From Branchiostoma floridae (Eukaryota; Chordata; Leptocardii; Amphioxiformes; Branchiostomatidae), in the NCBI RefSeq assembly GCF_000003815.2, contig NC_049980.1:2345182-2409181 (forward strand): DNA of 64,000 nt, in the 5' to 3' direction. The notes under the pieces are model-generated. The model was not told the origin of the DNA and ran no database searches. It saw only the letters and a program-made list of their open reading frames with translations. This document shows positions 36,001 to 48,000 of the stretch, in pieces; position 1 is the stretch's first letter, and every line of letters starts with the position of its first letter. The position numbers and the translations under genes are program-made.

Positions 36001-39000
36001 GAGCTGTTTAGCTCCTGTAACTTTGCCGTCTGTAACAGTCACCATGATTTTGTCTTCCTGTGGTGCAGCTTGTTGTGATGTTGCTGGTAGTATTGAAGTA
36101 AAAGCCGGTTGACCTGGAGTCACAAACACGGTAGGTTTGGGTTCCTCCACAACCACAGCCTTGATGGTCTCGGCTTCCGTTGGTGTGAGCTGCTGGGATC
36201 CCACGATCTGACCTTGTTGAAGGGAAACGACGACATCTCCGGTCTGCTGTCCTGGCTGAGCAACAGATCTCCAGAGTTGGGCGGCTTCCTGTGGGGAAAG
36301 GGGCGTGGCTTTGTCCTTACCGACTCGCTTTCCGACCACCTGTCCGTTCTCGACGGAAACCACGACTTTCTCGGCTGTGGGATCCGCCTCTTCGGTCACT
36401 AGTGAAACAATCGTTTCCGCTTCCCTGTCGGTGACGGTCTTGGTATCAACGACTTTTCCTTCTGTGACTGTGACCATGATGTTTCCTGACTTCTCGGCAG
36501 CTTCGGCAGGAACAGATGCCATGATTTGTTGAGTTTCCAGAGGAGAAAGTTCTTTTGTTTGTCCTGACTTGAGCTGTTTAGCGCCTGTAACTTTGCCGTC
36601 TGTAACAGTCACCATGATCTTGTCTTCCTGTGGTGCAGCTTGTTGTGATGTTGTTGGTACTATTGAAGTAAAGGCGGGAGTTACACACACGGTAGGTTTG
36701 GGTTCCTCCACAACCACAGCCTTGATGGTCTCGGCTTCCGTTGGTGTGAGCTGCTGGGATCCCACGATCTGACCTTGTTGAAGGGAAACGACGACATCTC
36801 CGGTCTGCTGTCCTGGCTGAGCAACAGATCTCCAGAGTTGGGCGGCTTCCTGTGGAGAAAGAGGCGTGGCTTTGTCCTTACCGACTCGCTTTCCGACCAC
36901 CTGTCCGTTCTCGACGGAAACCACGACTTTCTCGGCTGTAGGATCCGACTCTTCCGTTACTAGTGAAACAATTGTTACCGCCTCCTTCTCAGTAACTGAT
37001 TTTGTATCGGAAACTTTTCCTTCTGTGACTGTGACCATGATGTTTCCTGACTGCTGCACAGTTTCTGCAGGAACAGATGCCATGATTTGCTGAGTTTCTA
37101 GAGGAGAAAGTTCTTTTGCCTGTCCTGACTTGAGCTGTTTTGCGCCCGTTACTTTGCCGTCTGTAACTGTAACCATGATTTTGTCTTCCTTTGAAACCTT
37201 TTGTGTACCAGATGGTGTTATGGTCGTGAAGGCTGGTTGGTTTGGATCCTTAGGCCACAGTCCTTCTGGAGACGTGGAGGCCGATTGATTCGGGTCCCGG
37301 GGCCACACTAGTTCTGTTGGAGTAGGAAAGACACACACGGTAGGTTTGGGTTCCTCCACAACCACAGCCTTGATGGTCTCGGCTTCCGTTGGTGTGAGCT
37401 GTTGGGATCCCACGATCTGACCTTGTTGAAGGGAAACGACGACATCTCCGGTCTGCTGTCCTGGCTGAGCAACAGATCTCCAGAGTTGTGCGGCTTCCTG
37501 TGGGGAAAGGGTCGTGGCTTTGTCCTTACCGACTCGCTTTCCGACCACCTGTCCGTTCTCGACGGAAACCACGACTTTCTCGGCTGTGGGATCCGCCTCT
37601 TCGGTCACTAGTGAAACAATCGTTTCCGCTTCCCTTTTGGTGACGGTCTTGGTATCAACGACTTTTCCTTCTGTGACTGTGACCATGATGTTTCCTGACT
37701 TCTCGGCAGCTTTGGCAGGAACAGACGCCATGATTTGTTGAGTTTCTAGAGGAGAAAGTTCTTTTGTTTGTCCAGACATGAGCTGTTTAGCGCCTGTAAC
37801 TTTGCCGTCTGTAACAGTCACCATGATTTTGTCTTCCTGTGGTGCAGCTTGTTGTGATGTTGCTGGTACTATTGAAGTAAAAGCCGGTTGACCTGGAGTC
37901 ACAAACACGGTAGGTTTGGGTTCCTCCACAACCACAGCCTTGATGGTCTCGGCTTCCGTTGGTGTGAGCTGCTGGGATCCCACGATCTGACCTTGTTGAA
38001 GAGAAACGACGACATCTCCGGTCTGCTGTCCTGGCTGAGCAACAGATCTCCAGAGTTGTGCTGCTTCCTGTGGGGAAAGGGGCGTGGCTTTGTCCTTACC
38101 GACTCGCTTTCCGACCACCTGTCCGTCTTCGACGGAAACCACGACTTTCTCTGCTGTAGGATCCGCCTCTTCGGTCACTAGTGAAACAATCGTTTCCGCC
38201 TCCTTCTCAGTAACTGATTTTGTATCGGAAACTTTTCCTTCTGTGACTGTGACCATGATGTTTCCTGACTGCTGCACAGATTCTGCAGGAACAGATGCCA
38301 TGATTTGCTGAGTTTCTAGAGGAGAAAGTTCTTTTGTCTGTCCTGACTTGAGCTGTTTAGCTCCTGTAACTTTGCCGTCTGTAACAGTCACCATGATTTT
38401 GTCTTCCTGTGGTGCAGCTTGTTGTGATGTTGCTGGTAGTATTGAAGTAAAAGCCGGTTGACCTGGAGTCACAAACACGGTAGGTTTGGGTTCCTCCACA
38501 ACCACAGCCTTGATGGTCTCGGCTTCCGTTGGTGTGAGCTGCTGGGATCCCACGATCTGACCTTGTTGAAGGGAAACGACGACATCTCCGGTCTGCTGTC
38601 CTGGCTGAGCAACAGATCTCCAGAGTTGGACGGCTTCCTGTGGAGAAAGGGTCGTGGCTTTGTCCTTACCGACTCGCTTTCCGACCACCTGCCCGTCTTC
38701 GACGGAAACCACGACTTTCTCGGCTGTAGGATCAGTCTGTTCAGCTACGACAGAAGCTATTGTTTCTGCCTCTGTCTGTGTGACCGGTTTTGACTCAGCG
38801 ACCCTCCCGTCTTTTACTGTGACCATGAGCTTGCCTGTTTTTCGGTCGGTTCCTGCCGGGGCAGACGCCATGATCTGTTGTGCCTCCAATTGTGACAGCT
38901 GTTTCTGTTGCCCCGTCTTCAGGTCTTTCGCTCCCGTGACTTTCCCATCTTCTAACATTACCACGATTCTCTCCCGCTGTTGTGTTGTTTGCATTGAAGT

Positions 39001-42000
39001 AAACTCCGGCTGGCCACGAGTGACCGACGCAAAGTGTGGTTGCTGCTTGGCTAGAGGCTGTTGTGGCGCCTTTTTGAACACTGTAGTCATTATGGTGTCG
39101 GCTTCCGTGGATGTAAGCTCTTGCGACTCCACGATTCTTCCCTCAGACTTGATAAGTAAAATGTTTCCAGTCTGCGGTGTTGGCTGGTTGGGAACTGAAG
39201 ACAGCAGCATTTTTGCTTCTGGAGCGGACAGGGTCGATGTTTGCTCCCGAAAGTTCTTCTCGGCTCCCACAACCTGGCCGTTAAGAAAGCGAACCATTAT
39301 TGTTTCAGCGGTGGGGTCAGGTTGGGCGGTAAGAGTCGTCACGATGGTTTCGGCCTCTCTCGGCGTGACCTGCTGTGTGTTCAGAACCGCCCCTTCAGAC
39401 ACAGTAAGCATGACGTTCCCTGATTGTTGCCCAGGCTGTCCGGAAACAGCCAGCATCTTCTCCGCTTCTGACGCTGGAATTTGGGTGGACTCGCCGTGCT
39501 TTAGCTGCACCGCTTCCACCACCTTACCCTCGTCGATGGTCATCATGATTTTTTCCGACGGCTGTAGGGCCTGCTGTCCCAACGAGGGAGTACTTGTCTG
39601 ATAGTTGTAAACTTGCGAGGGCAAAACCTGCCTAGTCTGGGACCCTCCAACCTGCTGCAATCCAGGCGCCGTGTGCGGGATGGTCTTTCCGGCTTCTTCA
39701 ACTGTCGCGGTTGCCGCTACATACTGTGCCTCAGCTGGAGTGAGCGGTTTTGTTTCCTGGACCTTCCCGTCCACCACACTCATCATGATGGTCCCAGACT
39801 GAAGTGCAGCTTGGTTTGGCGCAGTTGCCAATGCGGTCTCTGCATAAGCGGGCTCAACTTGAACTGTGCGGCCATTAATGATTTTCTGGGCCCCAACGAT
39901 CTTCCCGTCAGAAAAGGAAGCAACGATTCTCTCGGACGTGTCCGGAAGTGTCTCTGGAATCATCGGCAACACGTGTGGCATTGAAGTGACCGCAGGAAGT
40001 GTTTCATCGTTGACCTGTGGTATGTTCGGTTGGAACCCATGGGCTGGAACCGTTGACACCGGTGTTGTTTCAATGGGCGCGGTTTGGAATCCAGGTGTCA
40101 TGCCAGAGACGGTAACGGTGGCTTGTTGAGTTATTACAGAGGAGCCAGCGATCTGCTGAGAGGCTGTGCCCTGTAATAGAGTTCCTTGTCCATCAGCTAC
40201 GCCCGGCTCCTGTCCAGTGAAAAACTTCGCCTCTCCAGAGACTGGGGTTACTGGTTTTTCTACAATAGCTGGAGAGATCTTGGCCTGTCCAAAGACAGGC
40301 ACAGTTACAGGCGGGGACCCCGGTGCCGGGACGTAGGTTGCTTGTCCAGACACAGGCACGGTAACCTGTCCGGGCGCCGATCCTGACATGGTCGCTATAA
40401 GTTGCTCTGCCACCCAGGGTGAAAGTTGCTGGCTCTTCACGATTTGCCCCTCTGAGATCATCACCATGATGTTGCCCGATTGCGTTTCTTGGCGTTCCGG
40501 GAGCCCAGACAACATCTGTTCGGCCTCCTGAAGGGCGAAGTCCTCGAACTTGCCGAAGTTGAGTTTCCGCGCCCGGACGATGTTTCCGCCTTCGATAGAC
40601 GCCATCACTGTGGTTGAGGGTGAAAGAGGCATTTCGGACCCTGTCGCTGCTGGAGTGTCACCCACACTAATCGGGGGTAGCGGATGTCGTGCGAACGGCG
40701 GGAGGTACTCCTGGATCTGGCCGGATACAGTTGCTGTACCTGATGCAGGGGCAACCCCACCTGGGGCAACAGTTCCAACACTGACACTTTCCGACCCAGT
40801 AACAGCTCCGGGAACGATAGATCCGGGTCCAGCTGTTACGGTGCCGGGTGTTACTATTCCGGTTGTTACCGAGGTCATTCCGGTTGCTACGGTTCCTGTT
40901 GGTACTGTTCCTGATGCTACTCCTGGTGCTGCTTTTCCTGGTGCTAGTACTGTCCCTGGTGCTACTGTCCCTGGTGCTACTGTTCCTAGTGCTACCATTC
41001 CTGGTGCTACTGTTCCAGGAACCACAGTACCTTCAATCTGAGCACCTGACCAGACTGCACCGACCACTCCAGGTTGTTGGAGAGTAACGGAATCCCCTGG
41101 CTGGACTTGCGGTGACGTTTGGATAACTTGCGCAGCTTGTGCCTCTTGACAGACCACTGATTTGATGGTCTCGGCTTCCGTTGGTGTGAGCTGCTGGGAT
41201 CCCACGATCTGACCTTGTTGAAGGGAAACGACGACATCTCCGGTCTGCTGTCCTGGCTGAGCAACAGATCTCCAGAGTTGTGCTGCTTCCTGTNNNNNNN
41301 NNNNNNNNNNNNNNNNNNNNNNNNNNNNNNNNNNNNNNNNNNNNNNNNNNNNNNNNNNNNNNNNNNNNNNNNNNNNNNNNNNNNNNNNNNNNNNNNNNNN
41401 NNNNNNNNNNNNNNNNNNNNNNNNNNNNNNNNNNNNNNNNNNNNNNNNNNNNNNNNNNNNNNNNNNNNNNNNNNNNNNNNNNNNNNNNNNNNNNNNNNNN
41501 NNNNNNNNNNNNNNNNNNNNNNNNNNNNNNNNNNNNNNNNNNNNNNNNNNNNNNNNNNNNNNNNNNNNNNNNNNNNNNNNNNNNNNNNNNNNNNNNNNNN
41601 NNNNNNNNNNNNNNNNNNNNNNNNNNNNNNNNNNNNNNNNNNNNNNNNNNNNNNNNNNNNNNNNNNNNNNNNNNNNNNNNNNTACACACACGGTAGGTTT
41701 GGGTTCCTCCACAACCACAGCCTTGATGGTCTCGGCTTCCGTTGGCGTGAGCTGCTGGGATCCCACGATCTGACCTTGTTGAAGAGAAACGACGACATCT
41801 CCGGTCTGCTGTCCTGGCTGAGCAACAGATCTCCAGAGTTGTGCTGCTTCCTGTGGGGAAAGGGGCGTGGCTTTGTCCTTACCGACTCGCTTTCCGACCA
41901 CCTGTCCGTTCTCGACGGAAACCACGACTTTCTCGGCTGTAGGATCAGCCTCTTCGGTCACTAGTGAAACAATCGTTTCCGCTTCCTTCTCAGTAACCGA

Positions 42001-45000
42001 TTTCGTATCGGAAACTTTTCCTTCTGTGACTGTGACCATGATGTTTCCTGACTGCTGCACAGATTCTGCAGGAACAGACGCTATGATTTGCTGAGTTTCT
42101 AGAGGAGAAAGTTCTTTTGCCTGTCCTGACTTGAGCTGTTTAGCTCCTGTAACTTTGCCGTCTGTAACAGTCACCATGATTTTGTCTTCCTTTGAAACCG
42201 TTTGTGTACCAGATGGTGTTATGGTCGTGAAGGCTGGTTGGTTTGAATCCTTAGGCCACAGTCCTTCTGGAGACGTGGAGGCCGGTTGATTCGGGTCCCG
42301 GGGCCACACTAGTTCTGTTGGAGTAGGAAAGACACACACGGTAGGTTTGGGTTCCTCCACAACCACAGCCTTGATGGTCTCGGCTTCCGTTGGTGTGAGC
42401 TGCTGGGATCCCACGATCTGACCTTGTTGAAGGGAAACGACGACATCTCCGATCTGCTGTCCTGGCTGAGCAACAGATCTCCAGAGTTGGGCGGCTTCCT
42501 GTGGGGAAAGAGGCGTGGCTTTGTCCTTACCGACTCGCTTTCCGACCACCTGTCCGTTCTCGACGGAAACCACGACTTTCTCTGCTGTAGGATCCGCCTC
42601 TTCGGTCACTAGTGAAACAATCGTTTCCGCTTCCCTTTCGGTGACGGTCTTGGTATCAACGACTTTTCCTTCTGTGACTGTGACCATGATGTTTCCTGAC
42701 TTCTCGGCAGCTTCGGCAGGAACAGACGCCATGATTTGTTGAGTTTCCAGAGGAGAAAGCTCTTTTGTTTGTCCTGATTTGAGCTGTTTAGCTCCTGTAA
42801 CTTTGCCGTCTGTAACAGTCACCATGATTTTATCTTCCTGTGGTGCGACTTGTTGTGATGTTGTTGGTACTATTGAAGTAAAAGCCGGTTGACCTGGAGT
42901 CACAAACACGGTAGGTTTGGGTTCCTCCACAACCACAGCCTTGATGGTCTCGGCTTCCGTTGGTGTGAGCTGCTGGGATCCCACGATCTGACCTTGTTGA
43001 AGAGAAACGACGACATCTCCGGTCTGCTGTCCTGGCTGAGCAACAGATCTCCAGAGTTGGGCTGCTTCTTGTGGGGAAAGAGGCGTGGCTTTGTCCTTAC
43101 CGACTCGCTTTCCGACCACCTGTCCGTCTTCGACGGAAACCACGACTTTCTCTGCTGTAGGATCCGCCTCTTTGGTCACTAGGGAAACAATCGTTTCCGC
43201 CTCCTTCTCAGTAACTGATTTTGTATCGGAAACTTTTCCTTCTGTGACTGTGACCATGATGTTTTTGACTGTTGCACAGCTTCGGCAGGAACAGATGCCA
43301 TGATTTGTTGAGTTTCTAGAGGAGAAAGTTCTTTTGTCTGTCCTGACTTGAGCTGTTTAGCTCCTGTAACTTTGCCGTCTGTAACAGTCACCATGATTTT
43401 GTCTTCCTGTGGTGCAACTTGTTGTGATGTTGTTGGTACTATTGAAGTAAAGGCCGGTTGACCTGGAGTCACAAACACGGTAGGTTTGGGTTCCTCCACA
43501 ACCACAGCCTTGATGGTCTCGGCTTCCGTTGGTGTGAGCTGCTGGGATCCCACGATCTGACCTTGTTGAAGGGAAACGACGACATCTCCGGTCTGCTGTC
43601 CTGGCTGAGCAACAGATCTCCAGAGTTGGGCGGCTTCCTGTGGGGAAAGGGGCGTGGCTTTGTCCTTACCGACTCGCTTTCCGACCACCTGTCCGTTCTC
43701 GACGGAAACCACGACTTTCTCGGCTGTGGGATCCGCCTCTTCGGTCACTAGTGAAACAATCGTTTCCGCTTCCCTGTCGGTGACGGTCTTGGTATCAACG
43801 ACTTTTCCTTCTGTGACTGTGACCATGATGTTTCCTGACTTCTCGGCAGCTTCGGCAGGAACAGATGCCATGATTTGTTGAGTTTCCAGAGGAGAAAGTT
43901 CTTTTGCCTGTCCTGACTTGAGCTGTTTAGCGCCTGTAACTTTGCCGTCTGTAACAGTCACCATGATCTTGTCTTCCTGTGGTGCAGCTTGTTGTGATGT
44001 TGTTGGTACTATTGAAGTAAAGGCGGGAGTTACACACACGGTAGGTTTGGGTTCCTCCACAACCACAGCCTTGATGGTCTCGGCTTCCGTTGGTGTGAGC
44101 TGCTGGGATCCCACGATCTGACCTTGTTGAAGGGAAACGACGACATCTCCGGTCTGCTGTCCTGGCTGAGCAACAGATCTCCAGAGTTGGGCGGCTTCCT
44201 GTGGAGAAAGGGTCGTGGCTTTGTCCTTACCGACTCGCTTTCCGACCACCTGCCCGTCTTCGACGGAAACCACGACTTTCTCGGCTGTAGGATCAGTCTG
44301 TTCAGCTACGACAGAAGCTATTGTTTCTGCCTCTGTCTGTGTGACCGGTTTTGACTCAGCGACCCTCCCGTCTTTAACTGTGACCATGAGGTTGCCTGTT
44401 TTTCGGTCGGTTCCTGCCGGGGCAGACGCCATGATCTGTTGTGCCTCCAATTGTGACAGCTGTTTCTGTTGCCCCGTCTTCAGGTCTTTCGCTCCCGTGA
44501 CTTTCCCATCTTCTAACATTACCACGATTCTCTCCCGCTGTTGTGTTGTTTGCATTGAAGTAAACTCCGGCTGGCCACGAGTGACCGACGCAAAGTGTGG
44601 TTGCTGCTTGGCTAGAGGCTGTTGTGGCGCCTTTTTGAACACTGTAGTCATTATGGTGTCGGCTTCCGTGGATGTAAGCTCTTGCGACTCCACGATTCTT
44701 CCCTCAGACTTGATAAGTAAAATGTTTCCAGTCTGCGGTGTTGGCTGGTTGGGAACTGAAGACAGCAGCATTTTTGCTTCTGGAGCGGACAGGGTCGATG
44801 TTTGCTCCCGAAAGTTCTTCTTGGCTCCCACAACCTGGCCGTTAAGAAAGCGAACCATTATTGTTTCAGCGGTGGGGTCAGGTTGGGCGGTAAGAGTCGT
44901 CACGATGGTTTCGGCCTCTCTCGGCGTGACCTGCTGTGTGTTCAGAACCGCCCCTTCAGACACAGTAAGCATGACGTTCCCTGATTGTTGCCCAGGCTGT

Positions 45001-48000
45001 CCGGAAAGAACCAGCATCTTCTCCGCTTCTGACGCTGGAATTTGGGTGGACTCGCCGTGCTTCAGCTGCACCGCTTCCACCACCTTACCCTCGTCGATGG
45101 TCATCATGATTTTTTCCGACGGCTGTAGGGCCTGCTGTCCCAACGAGGGAGTACTTGTCTGATAGTTGTAAACTTGCGAGGACAAAACCTGCCTAGTCTG
45201 GGACCCTCCAACCTGCTGCAATCCAGGCGCCGTGTGCGGGATGGTCTTTCCGGTGTCTTCAACTGTCGCGGTTGCCGCTACATACTGTGCCTCAGCTGGA
45301 GTAAGCGGTTTTGTTTCCTGGACCTTCCCATCCACCACACTCATCATGATGGTCCCAGACTGAAGTGCAGCTTGCAATTGGTTTGGCGCAGTTGCCAATG
45401 CGGTCTCTGCATAAGCGGGCTCAACTTGAACTGTGCGGCCATTAACGATTTTCTGGGCCCCAACGATCTTCCCGTCAGAAAAGGAAGCAACGATTCTCTC
45501 GGACGTGTCCGGAAGGGTCTCTGGAATCATCGGCAACACGTGTGGCATTGAAGTGACCGCAGGAAGTGTTTCATCGTTGACCTGTGGTATGTTCGGTTGG
45601 AACCCATGGGCTGGAACCGTTGACACCGGTGTTGTTTCAATGGGCGCGGTTTGGAATCCAGGTGTCATGCCAGAGACGGTAACGGTGGCTTGTTGAGTTA
45701 TTACAGAGGAGCCAGCGATCTGCTGAGAGGCTGTGCCCTGTAATAGAGTTCCTTGTCCATCAGCTACGCCCGGCTCCTGTCCAGTGAAAAACTTCGCCTC
45801 TCCAGAGACTGGGGTTACTGGTTTTTCTACAATAGCTGGAGAGATCTTAGCCTGTCCAAAGACCGGCACAGTTACAGGTGGGGACCCCGGTGCCGGGACG
45901 TAGGTTGCTTGTCCAGACACAGGCACGGTAACCTGTCCGGGCGCCGATCCTGACATGGTCGCTATAAGTTGCTCTGCCACCCAGGGTGAAAGTTGCTGGC
46001 TCTTCACGATTTGCCCCTCTGAGATCATCACCATGATGTTGCCCGATTGCGTTTCTTGGCGTTCCGGGAGCCCAGACAACATCTGTTCGGCCTCCTGAAG
46101 GGCGAAGTCCTCGAACTTGCCGAAGTTGAGTTTCCGCGCCCTGACGATGTTTCCGCCTTCGATAGACGCCATCACTGTGGTTGAGGGTGAAAGAGGCATT
46201 TCGGACCCTGTCGCTGCTGGAGTGTCGCCCACACTAATCGGGGGTAGCGGATGTCGTGCGAACGGCGGGAGGTACTCCTGGATCTGGCCGGATACAGTTG
46301 CTGTACCTGATGCCGGGGCAACCCCACCCGGGGCAACAGTTCCAACACTGACACTTTCCGACCCAGTAACAGCTCCGGGAACAATAGATCCGGGTCCAGC
46401 TGTTACGGTGCCGGGTGTTACTATTCCGGTTGTTACCGAGGTCATTCCGGTTGCTACGGTTCCGGTAGAGACGGCTCCAAACACTGCTGTTTCAGGAGAA
46501 ACCGTTCCGAGTGTTACAGCCCCAGTTCCCAGTGGTACGGTCCCAGGTGCTACAGTTCCAGCAACAGGTCCGGTAGCAACGGTTCCGGGAGCTGCTGTAA
46601 CGGGAGCTACTGTTCCAGGCACTACTATCCCTGGTGCTACTGTTCCTGGCGGTACTGTTCCTAGTGCTACCATTCCTGGTGCCACTGTTCCAGGAACCAC
46701 AGTACCTTCAATCTGAGCACCTGACCAGACTGCACCGACCACTCCAGGTTGTTTGAGAGTAACGGAATTCCCTGGCGGTGACGTTTGGATAACTTGCGCA
46801 GCTTGTGCCTCTTGACAGACCACTGATTTGATGGTCTCGGCTTCCGTTGGTGTGAGCTGCTGGGATCCCACGATCTGACCTTGTTGAAGGGAAACGACGA
46901 CATCTCCGGTCTGCTGTCCTGGCTGAGCAACAGATCTCCATAGTTGGGCGGCTTCCTGTGGGGAAAGGGGCATGGCTTTGTCCTTACCGACTCGCTTTCC
47001 GACCACCTGTCCGTTCTCGACGGAAACCACGACTTTCTCTGCTGTAGGATCAGCCTCTTCGGTCACTAGTGAAACAATCGTTTCCGTTTCCTTTTCGGTG
47101 ACGGTTTTGGTATCAACGACTTTTCCTCCTGTGACTGTGACCATGATGTTTCCTGACTGCTGCACAGATTCTGCAGGAACAGACGCCATGATTTGCTGAG
47201 TTTCTAGAGGAGAAAGTTCTTTTGTCTGTCCTGACTTGAGCTGTTTAGCTCCTGTAACTTTGCCGTCTGTGACAGTCACCATGATCTTGTCTTCCTGTGG
47301 TGCGACTTGTTGTGATGTTGTTGGTACTATTGAAGTAAAGGCCGGTTGACCTGGAGTCACACACACGGTAGGTTTGGGTTCCTCCACAACTACAGCCTTG
47401 ATGGTCTCGGCTTCCGTTGGTGTGAGCTGCTGGGATCCCACGATCTGACCTTGTTGAAGAGAAACGACGACATCTCCGATCTGCTGTCCTGGCTGAGCAA
47501 CAGATCTCCAGAGTTGGGCTGCTTCCTGTGGGGAAAGGGTTGTGGCTTTGTCCTTACCGACTCGCTTTCCGACCACCTGCCCTCCCTCTAGTGAGACGAC
47601 GACTTTCTCGACTGTTGGGTCAGCTTCCACGGTTACCAGTGAAACGATGGTTTCGGCCTCTTTCTCTGTAACTGTCCTGGTCTCGACGACCTTGCCTTCC
47701 GTAACTGTGACCACGATGTTACCTGATTGCTGGGCAGTTTCCGCGGGGACTGACGCCATGATTTGTTGAGTTTCCAGAGGAGAAAGTTCTTTTGTCTGTC
47801 CTGATTTGAGCTGTTTAGCCCCCGTTACATTGCCATCTGTGACGGTCACCATGATTTTCTCCTGTTGTCCAGCCTGCGGTGTCAGTGAGGCTACCTGACC
47901 GTAAGCAACTCCTGTCTGCGCAATGAAACTCTCATGCTGTCCCGATATCTCCATAGTGACCGCCGCTGATGTATCCACCTGGTCCTGGTCCGCCCGGTCC

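Noticed and set aside
40605-41825. Minus-strand frames of 60-272 residues rich in Arg and Ser near the N gap
   Set aside because: They are out-of-frame readings of the repeat exon, and part of the length is only N.
32257-47769. Dozens of plus-strand open frames of 60-315 residues recurring every 570 bp
   Set aside because: They are antisense shadows of the minus-strand repeat exon and recur only because the DNA does. The conserved protein pattern is on the minus strand.
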